Source: Pterois miles
Taxonomy: Eukaryota; Chordata; Actinopteri; Perciformes; Scorpaenidae
Length of the DNA: 64,000 nucleotides
Assembly: GCA_947000775.1 (NCBI GenBank)
Contig: CAMQGK010000140.1
Location: forward strand, 804,501 to 868,500
Reading direction: 5' to 3'
The notes below the pieces were generated by a model. It worked only from the letters and a program-made list of their open reading frames with translations. It made no database searches and was not told the origin of the DNA. Below, piece after piece: positions 27,588-41,760 of this stretch; the stretch's first letter is position 1, and each line of letters begins with the position of its first letter. A program made the translations under genes and the position numbers.

Positions 27588-30500
27588 CTAGTCTACCTGT
27601 GTAACAAGGGATTGCTTGGCCACTTATCGGTTTAAAGGAAAAGTCCGATTTTGTACCCAATTTGACTCCTATCAGGTTATTGAATAGTCATTATCAACAC
27701 ACATCTGCCCCAAATGTGTAGGCTAGTAAGGGCCTACTAAATTAATAGTCAGTTCACCTAGACTGTTATCACCTATTTAATAATGAGACAATGCTGGTGG
27801 AGCCTTCTGGTTGCAAATAAGCGTATTTCCAAAAATGTCAAACTTTTAATCTCCAAATTTCAGATGCTTAAAAATGTCATTTTCAAGACAGATTTTAGTT
27901 TTGGTTTTAAATAATCTTGTTAAATTGTTGGCTTGTTAACACAACCTGTGTTATCACGTGAACAGAGAAACAACTGCCAAAGCTACAAACATTAGATGCA
28001 AGTAGCAAACTGGAATCGTCTCAAAAGGAGGTACGACACAGGCCATGTCATCTGTCATTTTTTGCTCAGCTGCTTTATTTAAACTCCCTTCCAGCTATCA
28101 TGTATCTACTGTCTCCTCTGGGCTCTTACTTTTGCAGTGAGTGAGGAAACCATATTTCTACAGCAGTTCCACCGATTGTCTTCTATCCTGTTCCAAATGA
28201 CACCACTTCATCTGCTCCTCTCTGCCTACAGTGCTTTAGCACATTTCATGTAATACTTTTATCCCTGTGTCAACATTACACAGAGCTCACCTACGTATTC
28301 CCGGAACCACTGATACACTCTCCCAAATCCATCAGATATGGTCTCTTTGCCTGTAAATCCATTCGAGAACTACACTCTATGTAAATCCAGTTCTTTCTTT
28401 CCTGTTATTCTTATTCCTATAATCCTCAGCTCTCTCGCTATGTTTCTCTTTCTGTCTCCTCTCATGCCACTTCCTCCCTCTCTTTTATTCCTCACTGTTC
28501 ATTATGTCCTTCTCTTCCTTAATGTCTGCCCTCAGCCCTACATCTAGTCAAGGACAATATGTAAACAAGTGCACGTGATTTGGCATCTCTGGCTGTGAAA
28601 TGTTTCTTTCCTACCTCTCCTCCTTCTCCTCTTTAATGCTGCTTGTCTAATTAAAAGGCATACAAAACATTACATTGTGACTCCAGGACTTTAAGCTCAT
28701 CTCCTCACACATCTACAGTAAAAGGGTCAATTATATGATGCAGAGTGCTGTGAAAAATTAAACCCACCATTAGCTGCGTCGCGCCATCTGCGTTATTGCA
28801 GAGTGCACATGCAGAGCGTCGTAAATTCCAGCCTGGTTTTCCTTAGGAGGGCACGCATTGCTGAGTTTGCTCCTGTAGTAGTAAAGCATAATTATTGTCA
28901 AGGAGGTCTGTCACAGTTAATCTGATTCACTGACAAGATGACAGACTTGCAACTTGGGGACGTTGTGCTATCACAAGATAGCTGTTGGGACAATCAGATG
29001 TGTGTTTGTGCTTTTGTTCTACAGGCCCAGCTTTTGAAATGACATGCAACGGACCAGGGCCGTCTCTGTCATCTGGAAAACCAGGCCATTACTCTGCCTA
29101 TTGATATTCCATAAGAGTTCACATTCTTAGGCTTCTCCTCTCTTGCATCCAGCTCTTTGCACGGATGTGACAATCTTTACTTGCACAACAAGTGAAAAAA
29201 AATAAATAAATAAATAACCCTGCACAACACAACCCAACACAACAGTCCCACAAAGAAGCAGTCAAAGGGAAGGAGGTCGATCAGCCATTCTGCGTTTGCG
29301 TTTGTTCTCAACGCAGCAGACTTTCCTGTGGAGTCTGCGGTGGCTGAATACTAAAGAGATAGTGAGGCTGTGATGTGGAGAAGGCAATACAGGTCTCAAT
29401 CAACTCCCCAGAGACGGCAGGTGCCTCAGCGAACGAGGGAAGAAACGCAGACTTGGACTTTATTCATTGATACCGCCCACCGAGGTAAAGGGTTTCAAAT
29501 GGGTGGAATTACGGGATCAATAGTGTGATTAGCAGAAGCCTTGTAGCTATTGCGTGTTGTTGGCAATCCATTGCATCAAGCCAAACCCAGGGGACAGGGG
29601 GGCTATTGCTCCTTCCAAGCATGGAGGCCCAAGGAGGAGGAGTACTGCAAGAGAAAGAGGCTAACCAGGGACATGTGTAGCAAGCCTCTAAATGGATAAT
29701 AATGTTTGACAAAGAATAAATGTCACATATTTTCTACATGCATGAATGATTACAAATACTTGAAAATAGTGTGTGTTTTGGTACAGTAATAAATCAGGTA
29801 CATGCAATACACTTTTTTCTTCTATAGGTAAATAGCATTGGTGGAGCGTGAGATGTGCAAAGCCATTACAGTCAAATGAAACATATCAGTGCTGTACTGT
29901 AAAGACAGAGAGAGACAAGCAGAAGGCAGAAATAGAAAATTATGTGCTATTTGAATATGTATTTGTCAGTCAAGATTTGTCAGTTTTGTTCTTCTTGCAA
30001 ATGCAAAAATGGCAATTCTCCAAATCAAATAAAGCACAGTGAGCTGCTCCTCTCATACAATATTAGGTACATCAAGAGGCCGTAGAGCGTCACTGTCGAT
30101 TCAAGCATCACTTGCATACTGTAACTGCACTGTCATACAGCCAAGACTGATAATGTTAGTTAGTTCTGTGTGTAACTGGCTGAGAAAAATGTCCATTAGT
30201 GCATATCATGTCTCATGTAATAGACCCATCTGTTCACCCAGCCCAGTTGCACAGCTGTAGGTGAAACAGTCACAAAATTTAATGTATTGATCAGTGTACA
30301 TAAACACAAATTTAATATGTTTTTCGTGATGGTCAGCACGAAATCAATTTGTATGTATTTCACATAATTGTGAGCCAGGAAGTATAGAGAGTGGTGAACG
30401 CTGCAAAGGGAGAAGGTCGGGTGAATGGTTGGGTCAAAAACACAAGTCTTTGTGTCCCGTGTGCAACCACAAGTCAAATTTGATTTGTCAGGTAACTTCG

Positions 30501-30599
30501 TACTTTAATTACAGCACTTCTGGAGTTAATTTAATTCAAACCGCAGTCTTTTCCTAAAGCTAACTAAGTGGTTTGTTACCTAAGCATATGAAGTCGATC
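27587..30599. other. Intergenic, no gene recognised
   Basis: Only chance ORFs; an (AAAT)n stretch near 29195-29216. No repeat family identified. Confidence 0.5.
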
Positions 30600-31330
30600 T
30601 ATTCCTACACCTGAATACTTTTAAAAAGACTGGAGTGGAAGTTGACACGTGTTGCTAGACATTTGTAGTAAAACACACAAAAACTATGTTATTGAAAGTC
30701 ATGCTGAGCATCACAGAAAAAAAGGGATATTTGTGACTATGTACACAAATTAAATTAATTAGATTTTAGATTAGATTAGATTAAATTAGATTAATTTCAC
30801 AAACTGCCTTGGGACTGTTTTAATGTATGTCAGCATAATGTTTTGCCTCGGCAAGGTGTGACTATTACACGTGTGTATGAAGGTGCAGTACCAGCATGGG
30901 GCAACAAAACCACTCACTTAGGTTTAGGCAACAAAATCACTTAGTTAGGTTTAGGAAAAACATCATGGTTGGGCTTAAAACAAAATACGTAAACTAAGTA
31001 AAATACATATAGAAATAATGTAACATCAATACAGAAAACACATCACTAATGTTTCAAAACAAAACACCGGCCTCCTTGTTGAAAGTCCTGTGTTTGTTGG
31101 ATCCATCAACCTCCCATCCCACCCACCATTACTAGTCTTTGTCACATTTTATTCTACATCACTAGCTCCGAGCGTAGCATATTTCGTGGATGCGTTTATT
31201 TGCAGTCAGTACAGACTACATGGCATAAATGATATGCCAAAAGCAAAATCAGCATTCTTATTGCATGCTTCTGCCTTGTTTATTATTGTGTAATTCATAT
31301 GCCTTTTCATACAAACAGGCAGTCTAGTAT
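30600..31330. repeat. Dispersed repeat family C, copy 2 (lacks SINE insert)
   Basis: GGTTTAGGCAACAAAATCAC, CATCATGGTTGGGCTTAAAA and the downstream blocks align with 7400-7970. This copy shows the uninterrupted version of the SINE-tail insertion site. An (ATTAG)n-like AGATT repeat lies at 30758-30795. Confidence 0.7.
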
Positions 31331-32710
31331 GTCATACAAAAATACCTAAAACTGAAAAAGCAACATGTTTCAGATGGCAGATTTACTACTACTATGACTT
31401 GTTACTATCCTCTATCCATCTGTGTAGATTCATTGTTGCTGGAGATGTTGTTTTTACTCAGCTATTGAGAAATGTAGCTTGTCATGTTGCACCTGTCCTG
31501 GTTGACAGTGCCAGAAAAGTCCTTCAACGCGGAGCCAGCACACTGGAAGGAATGCATTTCAAGTCATTTTAATATTTTTATGAATGGGTAAAATAGATGA
31601 GGGATATAAACAAGGTGGCCAAATCATGTCACTGGAAAAACCTTTCTTGCATCCCACTTTGGTGCCAATAATGAAAAGTCTTTAGTGCATTTTTCTGGCT
31701 TAGCTCTTATGTGAAAGTAAATGTCACTAAAAGAATATCTCTTGGTAGGTTAAAGTCCAACATAAATTACTTGTTTGTTTGTTTTCGGCTTCTGCATACA
31801 TATCTGCTCTATATATTTTTTTTGGTTATGCCCTTATGTTTGCAGATCAGGATGTTGTTTGTTCTCCTGCTACGTGCAGAGCTGTACAGCCAAATAAATC
31901 ATTGGATTTTAAACTGTGTTTGGATAAAGCAGTAACTTCACCTTTCTAGCAGAAGCAGGTGATCACACCAACAGCGAGATAGCAGCTTAGTACACAAGAG
32001 CCCTAGACTTCAAACAACAACGCACAGTATCTTTGAAGCTAATGCCTCCTTCTAACCCAACAAACAAGGACAAATGTCTTTCCCTGCACTTTGTCTTGCT
32101 GAATGAGCAACCACACAAACACCCGCCACTAATGTCAGTTTGCAGGCTAAGTAGCTAATTAGTTACTCAGCCATAGCACATTAAACAGCTTAAAATCTTA
32201 CCTGCAGATGGTCAGTTTAGATAGTGGTGTGGTTCTAAAGCTGTCTGTAGGCTTCATCAGAACTGGCTGGCAGATGGTCTTGAAAGCAATGGAGTGAGTT
32301 ATTTGATGGTATCATAGAACGACATGGTAGAGAACATGCTGAATGTTGGTGGATGGAAGTCTTAATTTCCTGCCTCCAAGTGACAGTCCACATTGTCTTG
32401 TTTTTTTTTTTAATTATTTATTAAAAGCATGACTACGGTCATTCCTAACTATGTATTTATTATGGTAACCAAGGCAATGAAAGTCCCCTAACAAAGAAGC
32501 CATTTTAACCCAATGTTTCTCTAAACCTAACTGAGTTGTTTTTGTGCCTAAACCTAGCCACACCTAGCCAAACCTTATCCATTTTGTGGTCACATCATAA
32601 AGTAAACCAATTACATTGTTCTGCTGATAAAAAACACTTCTGTTTCATTCTAAAGGACATGGACAGATATTTTTTGTTTTTGTTTTTGAAGGACTTGTGG
32701 CTGTTTAAAC
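31331..32710. other. Intergenic, no gene recognised
   Basis: An inverted family C fragment (TAAACCTAACTGAGTTGTTT and following) lies at 32520-32600. T run at 32400-32411. Confidence 0.5.
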
Positions 32711-33285
32711 ATAGACTGTACTGTATATAAAAAGTGGACGTAGTCACCAGGATGTCATCCAATACTTTGTGGACAACGGTTTTGAAGCTTTGATTTTGGC
32801 ATTTTGGCAGTCGCCATCTTGTTTTATTGTAAACGAAAGTGTCGAAAGGGTGGAGCGAAGTACAACCGAATGCTGAATTAGACAAAATGTTTCAATTAAC
32901 TTTCATGAACTGAAAACACAGTGTGAAAGAGTTAAAGTTCTAAGACAGAAACACAGACAACAGATGGACAATGCCATGGCAGCAACCCATCAGTCATGAG
33001 GTAGCCACTCCCTAAAGCAAACCCTGCTGTATGGTCTATTTGACTCTAAATGGGACCATAATTTACTAAATGAACATCATGCTGTGTTGAAGAAGCAACT
33101 GAGACCATAAGCTCATGTTGACTGAGGTAAAAGTAAAGAGGCTCATTTTCTCATAGACTTCTATACAATCAGACTTCTTTCAGCAACTAGAGGAGTCGCC
33201 CCCTGCTGGCTATCAGAAAGAATGCAAATTCAAGGTACTTAAGCATTGGCTTCACTTTTCAGACCCCGAGGTAGCCCACTGGTTC
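32711..33285. repeat. Dispersed repeat family F, copy 2
   Basis: Fuller copy of the family at 25515; it ends TTCAGACCCCGAGGTAGCCC then ACTGG. A deleted, inverted third copy sits at 41521-41648. Confidence 0.85.
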
Positions 33286-36030
33286 ACAAAAGCTTTTGAT
33301 TTCTGAAACGGTCGACCAACACATTGTCCTCCCTTCCAGCATAAACCGTCCCTTAGTCCTGAATTCTTCTGCTCATAAAACACTGTCTGCCAGTGGCTGA
33401 CAGTTCCCAGTGCAGTTTTGTTTACTTTGTCTCTCCATTCTCCTACCTGGGTTCCGTCGGCTTTGCTCCTCTGTCAATAAATAAATCCCGAACAATAACC
33501 AATAAACATTCAATTCTAAAATTACTTTTACATTTTTGACTGCAAATGAAATGTGCACCACTGCAAAAAGCTACTGCATGGATCCACAGCAGCTCAATTT
33601 TTGTCCTTGTAATTCTTGAAAGAGTGAAACAAACAATGACTTTACATCCCAGCATGTTTCTCACACAGCATAACATTATGTGCATAGACAGAAATGCTTT
33701 AATTCAGTCACTGGTTGGCCTATTTTTCCACCACATATAATCGATGCTATTATGTGCATTCTCTGAGCTCTTTTGTCACATAGCCAATGCTGGTATACTG
33801 CGTCGGTGCTATAATTTCTGTCATTATCAGCAATTTGAACTCATCCCATTTCTTTTCACACATGTAGCATTTTGTACCTGCCAAATAATTGCACTTGATA
33901 AAGATTTTTTTGAGCTTCCAACATACTTTTCCATTACTGTGTATCTGAGTGAGCATCTGTATCATCATCAATCTTTATTTTAGTATCAGTTTAATTAGGA
34001 CTTCATAGTGATCTTCATTCTATAAAACCAGCCTCCACGGGCGCTTCAAACATTTATCAAATTCGAAAAAATGGAGAGAAAAAAAGAAATTGGCACATTC
34101 TTTTTGAGGTAATCACAAAATGAAATTTGGCCTTGTAACCTCTGGTAATGGCCTGAAAAGTCAATGGTCCAGCTGGTTTTTGTTTTTCTGGCTCCCAAAC
34201 TACACCTAAATGTGACTGCCAAACAAAAATCCCTAACAAACGGCTCACTAAAACACAAGTTCATGACACTACATTAAAAAAAAGGAAAAAAAAAAAATCC
34301 TCCCTGGGTCCAAACACAGAGTGGTTTTCCCTCTCAGCAAATTTGGGCCACTGTGGGCCGGCATATATTTAGGGAGGTGAAGCAGTGATACTAACCTCCT
34401 CTCAAAATGGTGCAGGCACACTCTCCCCTGCCCTCACTGTGTGGCTGTACAGTATCGCCGGTTTACCTCAATTCAGTCCAGTCTTTATGCATTTAGAGCT
34501 GCTGGCTCTGACGTACTGGCTGAATTTCATTACAGCGTGCTATTACACGAGCAAGCTGCTGGTCTGGCCTCAGGATGAGAAGGCCAATCAATACAGTCAG
34601 TATCTGCCCCCTCTAATCTCTGTTGCCTGTGTCAACGCTGCTATCTGTAATAGATCTTAAGGATTAGGGAGGGGGCCCTTCTTAAGATACTTCTTTTTGC
34701 TGAGGACTGGACGGCCAGTAGGACCCACGGGGGCCGGACCCAGTCATGCTGATCCAGTGTAAGCCCCTTGGGGAGTGCCAGCAGAGCAGTATGGTTAGAG
34801 TGGCACACTTACAAAAAGAGAGGAGGAGCAGCGGCATGGCTAAAAAGGAAGATAGGGGTCAGAGAAATAGAAATAGGGGTATGTCACAGGGGAGCGAGGG
34901 GCAGAAAGCAACAGAGTAGCTACGACATCCAGAGATTGATAGAGACAGGCGAAGACAAGGACATTTGGAGTGGGAAAGATGGTGGGTAAACAGAGAGAGC
35001 AAGGCAAAGAAGGTAGGGGAGCAGCGGATGAAAAAAAAAAACAGAGAGAGAGAAAGATGAGCAGAGAGGAGGATAAGCACCAGGCCAGGAAAGGCGAGAG
35101 CCCATGTAATTTCTCTAATCCTCCTGGCATTTATACTTTCACCAGACAGATAATGAAAATGAAAAATAAAATGGAAAACTTCCCTTCTCGGACTGGGCAC
35201 AGGATTTTTTTTTTTTTTTTTTTTTTTTAATCTGTTGCACTGCTCAACTTTTTCTTTTTTTTTTCTTCTTTTCCTCAATGCCTCAGTGGGTGTGTGCTGA
35301 GTCAGTAGAATTGTCTGTGTTATTACTTCACATCATGGTGGACGTTACTCACTGTGGCCTTGTTTCTTCAGCAGCAAAAGCCCATGGGTGCAGTGCGTCA
35401 AAGACGACTATAGATAGATGGATAGATTAGATTCACTCTGCTGAGTACATTTTCATGCTTTACCTAATTTCTAATGTTTGTAATGTTTTCACTAAGAAAA
35501 ACGCCACGGATTGTTTTTTATGTCATTTTGTATGTCCTTGAGGCAATTGTAACAACAATGTTTTTGTAAAACAGACAGTTGTTTTTTGTTTTATGATAGG
35601 CTTTTACCTCTATAGGTTGAGATGCCACTTCATGGTAAAAGAAAAATACAAATCATGTAGCTTACTGTTATTATGTAGTAATATGTTACTATACCAACAT
35701 ACTGTATGTCAATTTGTAACCATGGAATTTGAATTATTATCGGTACTAGTATAACTTCCATGTACTGTGTATGTTTACTGCAGGCTAAAAACATCTCATT
35801 TTTTAAAATCAAATATGTAATAGAATAACTTTAAATATATGATATTAACAAATCACATTATTAACAGTGAATGTTCACTTTTTTTTCATAAAAATTGTAA
35901 ATTTATTGTCTTAGCGTTACTACTTGTATCAGTAACAAACACTTCATTGGTTGGGTAGAGCATTATTTGTAGAACATCAAAACAACACAATTTATCCTTA
36001 TTTAATTGTTTAAGCATATATATAATAGAA
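33286..36030. other. Intergenic with low-complexity tracts
   Basis: Purine-rich stretch 34800-35100 and a T run at 35206-35228 create spurious ORFs. 34385-34660 is complex, unique-looking DNA with an open frame of 91 codons but no motif. Confidence 0.5.
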
Positions 36031-36095
36031 TATGGTAAATGGACTTGCATTTATAGTGCGCTTTTCTAGTCTTCCGACCACTCAAAGAATAACAT
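36031..36095. repeat. Short dispersed-repeat fragment
   Basis: GGTAAATGGACTTGCATTTA, then TAGTGCGCTTTTCTAGTCTTC and CCACTCAAAG, a phrase I recognise from many fish genomes. Only about 60 bp remain. Confidence 0.45.
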
Positions 36096-38091
36096 TTAAT
36101 GTATTATATTAACAACAATAAATGATAAGATTTTTTTTTTGCTGTTTAAATTTTTACATTATCAGCTTTACTACAAAGACTAAAGGATGACTTCACTGTT
36201 TGGTAAAGCATGTTTTAGGAAATAATTTGACCCATATCAGACTTTTTATTTCAAAGGTTCATAACTCTGTTTAATAAGGCCTCTGAAAATATGATATGTT
36301 CAAAAAAAATGCCCGCCATAACCTTCAAACCTTGAAAGTTGGACTAAACAGAGTCCTCATGGCTGGAGTGGCTTTTTTTTGCGAACTTCCTGTAAGGAGG
36401 CGGACTGAAAAGGCATGCAATTTAAAGACACAACGACATCTAGTAGATTTCTTTTAGCACAACATACCTAAACCAAGTGGTGTTATTGGCTGAATCAGGT
36501 GGAGTTATGTTCATCACATTATTCAATAAGATATAGTTACTCAACATGATCTCTACCAAATGGTCGAGCAGAGCTAATGACTTTTTTTTGTTATGGGTAT
36601 TTAATACTTTTAAAATATATGATTTTTTTTTTTTTTTTACTGTGCAGCAGCCTGTGTTGAGATTGTCTCTCTCACACATATATGCAAAAACACACACACA
36701 CACACAGGCAGCAGATTGAACTGAAGTAATTGTGAGCAAGCTGGAGGGCAAGAGCCATGTCCAATTGTTTATAATGCGCATGGCGTGAGAAAGCAGCTTC
36801 GATACACTTGTAAATCAGGACAGACAGCAGCGGGCCAATTAGAGAGACATCACTGTTTATAACCTACAATACATGTTAGCCTTGCTTATGCTTGTCAGAA
36901 TGACAAGGCTGCATGGCAGAAACCAGTGGCCCAGTCATTCTGAGTCATTCGCTGAACATCATTTTCCACAGCGGAAATCTGTTGTTTACATTTACAAGAA
37001 GATCATCTTTACATGAAAAACAACTGTTGACACTGTAATGTCGTGAATCATACTCCGAGTTTTTTTCCTAGTTATTAATTTGGTACTGTAGTTTATTTTT
37101 AATAGACATGGCCTTTCACAGGAAGTTAGCTGCATACACAATTTGTTGATATAATCACGCAGGTAATTACACAGTAAAGACATTTACATTAAAATTCATG
37201 TGAGGATTTATATGCGGTTGCATGCTGCACCAAATGATACAAAAGGGCTCCTTCCTCTTGAGTGAAAAATTAAGATGAAAGAAATTTGCAGAGCTTTCCA
37301 GGTACCCAAAGTACTTCACTCTCATCTGTAGCTCCTTCTGGACTCAAACAAACCTGCCCCCCTTCTCTAAGCACATCACAATTAACCTCAAGTACAACCA
37401 GGTCAGAACAAAGTCATTTCAGTCATTTCTACAACTCTGATGATGCCACTGCCCCTAATTCTTCCTGAAAACCCACTCTGTGATTGGCTCGGCCAAGAGC
37501 TCGATTAGTGTGTGTATATAGCCTCAGGCGAGCAAATGTAATTGCAAAAAAAGAAATGTACAAAAGCAAATCACCACCGCAGCCAGTATTATGTCTCTTG
37601 TAAGGATGTGTGTGTTCGAGTAGAAAGGGCAAAAACTGAGATTTTGTTTATCAATGGTTGGTTGTAACCAAGAGTTGCGCTTGTTATGCAAAAAAAAAAA
37701 AAAAAAATACATGAAAGTGCTCGACAAGCTTAGCCTCAGGATGTAGCCTGTATTAATTTTCAAGGCAGTTAAAATTGAATTTCCCATTCAGATCTAAATG
37801 AAGTACGCTTGACACAGGAAATGCATTTGGAGGAAACATTTTATTATTCTGTACATTACAGTGACCCTGAGAGCTCAGTGCACCACAAACTAAGAAAACA
37901 CATGACCCTTTTACAGGAAACACTCCCTTACTATGTTACAGTGCACGTTAGTTAGTCTGTGATTTGAATGACAGAGTAACATACGTTTGGTTACGCAAAA
38001 GGCAATTTGTATAGCATAGTTCATCATACTCAGTGCCAGCTCATACTCAGTAACTGTAGTGTTCTCTCTCCACTGCATAAGAAGTTCACAC
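36096..38091. other. Intergenic, no gene recognised
   Basis: T run 36625-36639, CA run 36690-36706, A run near 37690-37707. No gene. Confidence 0.5.
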
Positions 38092-38418
38092 TTAAAGGAG
38101 AAATGCAATATAATTTACATAACTATGTTTTCAGAAGTGTATAATCACCTGAAACCTGAAAAGCATCTTTGTTTTTGTTAGCTTAGAATGAGCTGTTTAT
38201 ATCTACATAGGGGGCAGGTCTTCTTCATGGAGTCCGCCATGTTTCTACGGAGGCCCAGAAAGAACAAACCAAACAGTGGCTCTAGTGAGAGCCTTGTGCA
38301 GCCACCGGACTTCACTGACACACTTGGAAAGGGAAGGGTGAGAGGAGGGGTATTCAGTTGGTGGCAATCTACAACCTCACCACGAGATGTCACTAAATCC
38401 TACATACTGCACCTTTAA
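38092..38418. mobile_element. MITE-like element, about 327 bp
   Basis: Starts TTAAAGGAG and ends ATACTGCACCTTTAA, a short inverted pair. The interior (GCTTAGAATGAGCTGTTTAT, GTCCGCCATGTTTCTAC, CGAGATGTCACTAAATCC) is a phrase set I associate with an abundant fish element. No coding capacity. Confidence 0.6.
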
Positions 38419-40734
38419 AACAAGTCAAACAACAAAACAGCAATTTCATGACATCATATATACCATCGGTTAATAATTGTTTTCCTGAGCTTTGTGGCTA
38501 CAGAATGATGAAGTTTATCTACAACAAATGCAACAAATGAACCGTGAACAAATAAGAAATGAGAACATCTGAAACTGATGAATTCATTCATTTATTAATT
38601 CTCTCTTTATCTATATCTGTGTAATGGACGCTGAATATCACCTATAAGCATTATGAGATGGCCTCACAGCCAGTGGTGATCAAATGAGTGCCTGATCTCT
38701 GTTACATACTTTACAACCCTCCTAATTTTTCCAGGAGACTCATTTTTCATTGCCCTCACCCGGTTTCCTCCTGGGGTCACAATTCTCTTGTATTTCTCCC
38801 AATTTCTGATACATTTTCACACCTTTTTTTCCTTTTCTGTACTCACAACCTGTTTCTGGAGCTGCACAGCATTTACTGTAAAAGCCCGACTGTTTCCACC
38901 CGGACAACAATAAAGCTACAACAAAATGTCATTTCCCGGTGGAAGAGATGCTTGTGACAGCGCACAGCGCCATAAGTTGGGCTTTGTTTGACGCAGCAAA
39001 AAGCCGTCATGGTGCGGCGCTTGCCATATGGGTTTCAGAGCGCAGTGGTGCTGTTGTCACATTTTGTCTGAAAGGGCCTTCAGAGATTGAGAGAGAAAGC
39101 CGTAAGAGAACGAAATACTCAAGCAGGGACAAGAAATGGATGAACGGATAAAAACTGAATATGAGTTTATGCCAGAAATTTGGTTTTGAAATCCTCACTC
39201 TTTTTGAGGTCTGACAGGAGGCTTTTCAGCGGCCCCTCTACTGGATCCAGTTCTGCTGTTGCGGCACAATGTGCAGTACCTGTGCCTTTTTACAGCTGTC
39301 CAAATTCATTCTCACTGCTCACACAGTGCTTAAAGTGCAGAACATTTCCACTCAGTTTATCCAGGAAACAGTAAGAAAGAGAACATATAGTAAGATCTTC
39401 ACATAAAGGTCTATGGTTGGAGTCCCATACGAGAACCCTCATTTAGTGCTGCAGGCATAAACATTAGCCACACCATTCTGCCACTTACAGGTATGAAAGT
39501 AAAGGGAGACTTGAACAAATTTAAGACACCATTTGAGGCTTCTCTTGTGTGAAAATGTACTCAAATTGAAACAACCATTTACAAGTCTTTGACTCCACTT
39601 AACGTCATCCCATCCATATTATATGCTGGCGGAATTAATTTTATTTCACCTTGCATCACCTCTAACTTCTAAAGCCGATCTCAGGTGCTGGTTTGTTACC
39701 CACACTGTCCTATATTTGTCTGAAAATGGCAAAATGTCAAGTGCAGATTTATCAAATATCCTTTTTTTCACAACATGCTTTAAAGATGAATAGAAGAGAA
39801 AGGTAAAATAAAAGAGGCAAAAGAAACAATTAATAAAACAAGGACAAATGTACAACTGGACAAAATGTGCAGAAACCTAAGAGTACACATTTATGAAATC
39901 GATTCAAGGTGAAAGAAAGAAAGTCTCTTTTTATGATGTCTTTAAAAAATGTGCGCTGATCTGCTTCTCTGAGTCTTTGTAGAAGGCTGTTCCAAAGCCG
40001 AGGGTAAAACCTCAGTGCCTGGCATGATGCCTAATGAGCATGGCTCCCCACACAGTAAACAAATATTACTTCTACAAGAAACACGGTAGTTGATGATTTT
40101 CAGCATGGCATGTTTTTAAATCATCAGCACACTAGTACATTAACATTTGTTGGATTAAAATGTTCACATAAAGGTTTCTGGTGCTCATAAGCCACTAAAA
40201 GGCATTTAACTGCAGGCATTCATTGTTTTTCCCACCTCAGCTTGAATGCACACAGGGTGGGCTTTTGCCACTTTGGATTATTTCTAAACACAGCATTTAA
40301 CTTTTGTACGGCAATTTTTATCCATAAGTATCTTGTTTAATTAGGGAGAGGTAACCTATAATTTGATGTTATCTGAAGCCAAGCATTTGTCATAATAAGC
40401 CAAAGGAATGAGGACGACACAACAGTACAAACATTTCAATGAATCCAGCGAAGCATAAAAGTGTGAACAAGACAGTGGTGTGTCCTCCCTGCTGGGAAAA
40501 GAGCAGTCAGGCAGGGTAAGGCTTACTGAGCACTGACAGTAGTAATCATATCTGGATTTCTCTTCTCTCTAAGTGGTTATACTTCACATAAACTTCACTG
40601 AATATCGCTCTCAAAGTAGGATGTGGAAACAGCCCGAGTTTTATATGCTTGGTAGGATAGACGAAATATGGGGGGAGAACACTGTTGCCCTCTACAGGAA
40701 GGGCTGGTGTCAGATAGGAGAATGCTTCACGAAG
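38419..40734. other. Intergenic, no gene recognised
   Basis: Nothing supported beyond chance ORFs. Confidence 0.5.
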
Positions 40735-40995
40735 TGAAGTGTCCAATCCACTCCATGACTCGCTGGTCAGACAGAGGACTGATTCCACCACGATGCACCA
40801 CAGAGCGCCACAGGAAATCATTCCTGCCTCCTCACTCTGAGTGTCAGACACTCTGAGTCAGTTGGTTGGACTGTGGACTCATTTGTGTACAATGAATTCC
40901 TTCTAATATAGTGCAGTAACTCATGGTTCACTTTACATACTTTTTTTTTTTACATACAATTTCCCCTTGGGATTAATAAAGTAATTTTGATTCAG
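40735..40995 (+). mobile_element. Rex1-like LINE 3' end
   Basis: The plus strand encodes RGLIPPRCTTERHRKSFLP (about 40770-40830), the C-terminal signature of fish Rex1/Babar LINE ORFs. A T-run spacer follows, then the 3' tail TTTCCCCTTGGGATTAATAA. It is 5'-truncated. Confidence 0.65.
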
Positions 40996-41082
40996 ATATG
41001 GATATAGTCTCCATGACATCAGAGGCCATCGGGAAGGTTTGTGTCTAGAAGGTAACATGCAAATTGTGAAACTCTCACGAGA

Positions 41083-41255
41083 TGGTTAAAGTTAGGCATT
41101 GACACTGAAAGGTGAAGGTTGGACACTGACATCAATTGGTTAAATTTGGGCACTGACCTTGAATGGTTAAGACTGGGCATTGACCTTGAATGTTTAAGGT
41201 TAGGCAGTGACCGTGAATGGTTGAAGTTAGGCATTGACCTTCAATGGTTAACGCT
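41083..41255. repeat. 27-bp minisatellite, about 6 copies
   Basis: Units of the type GGTTAAGGTTAGGCATTGAC followed by CTTGAAT. The minus-strand reading gives a 9-residue period (NHSRSxPxx), confirming 27 bp. Confidence 0.85.
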
Positions 41256-41339
41256 AGAATAGGTCATTGGGCAACAGCCGAACACCCCAAAAATTGACAA
41301 AGAGATTGATGGTCAGTGGAGAAGAGGCAGGACTGTGTG

Positions 41340-41760
41340 ACACAGTGGAATGGACAGCTAGCGGCTAGCCACGCCACGCCCTTAATTATGCATAACTTTA
41401 AGCCTTAACATAATTTAAACAGGTGAGTTGTACAGAAATTCACCCTCATCCAGTTGTTATGAATTTTTGTACCAGGCTGTAAACATGTTGGGCATTTTTA
41501 TATGAGGGTCTATGGGGACTAACCAGTGGGCATCCCCGGGGTCTGAGAATTGAAGTCAATATGCAAGTGCCTTAAACTTGCATTCTTTCTATTAGCCAGC
41601 GAGGAGCAACTCCTCTGGTGACTATGTCCACTTCTTATATACAGTTTATAGAGACTGACTCGCTTTTGGAATCAGCCTCAGGTGGCCATTTGAGAAACTG
41701 CAATTTCTGTTGGCTTCATTTTTCAGCACCGGAGGTTGCCGCTTGGGTATAGCACTAAGA
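41340..41760. repeat. Dispersed repeat family B, copy 2 (occupied site)
   Basis: Same blocks as 2160-2460, interrupted at 41521-41648 by another repeat. Confidence 0.75.
41521..41648 (-). mobile_element. 128-bp deleted family F copy inserted in family B
   Basis: The reverse complement begins TAAACTGTATATAAGAAGTG and ends with the CCCCGGGGATGCCCACTGG end of family F. It is flanked by TGGGGACT (41513-41520) and TAGAGACT (41649-41656), a candidate 8-bp target duplication differing by two G/A transitions. The family B copy at 2379 has a single TGGGGACT. Confidence 0.7.

Noticed and set aside
34385..34660. 91-codon ORF in unique-looking DNA as a gene or conserved non-coding element
   Set aside because: No motif, and conservation cannot be judged from one sequence.
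41083..41255. Possible CRISPR-like array
   Set aside because: It is a head-to-tail 27-bp minisatellite without spacers, in a vertebrate genome.
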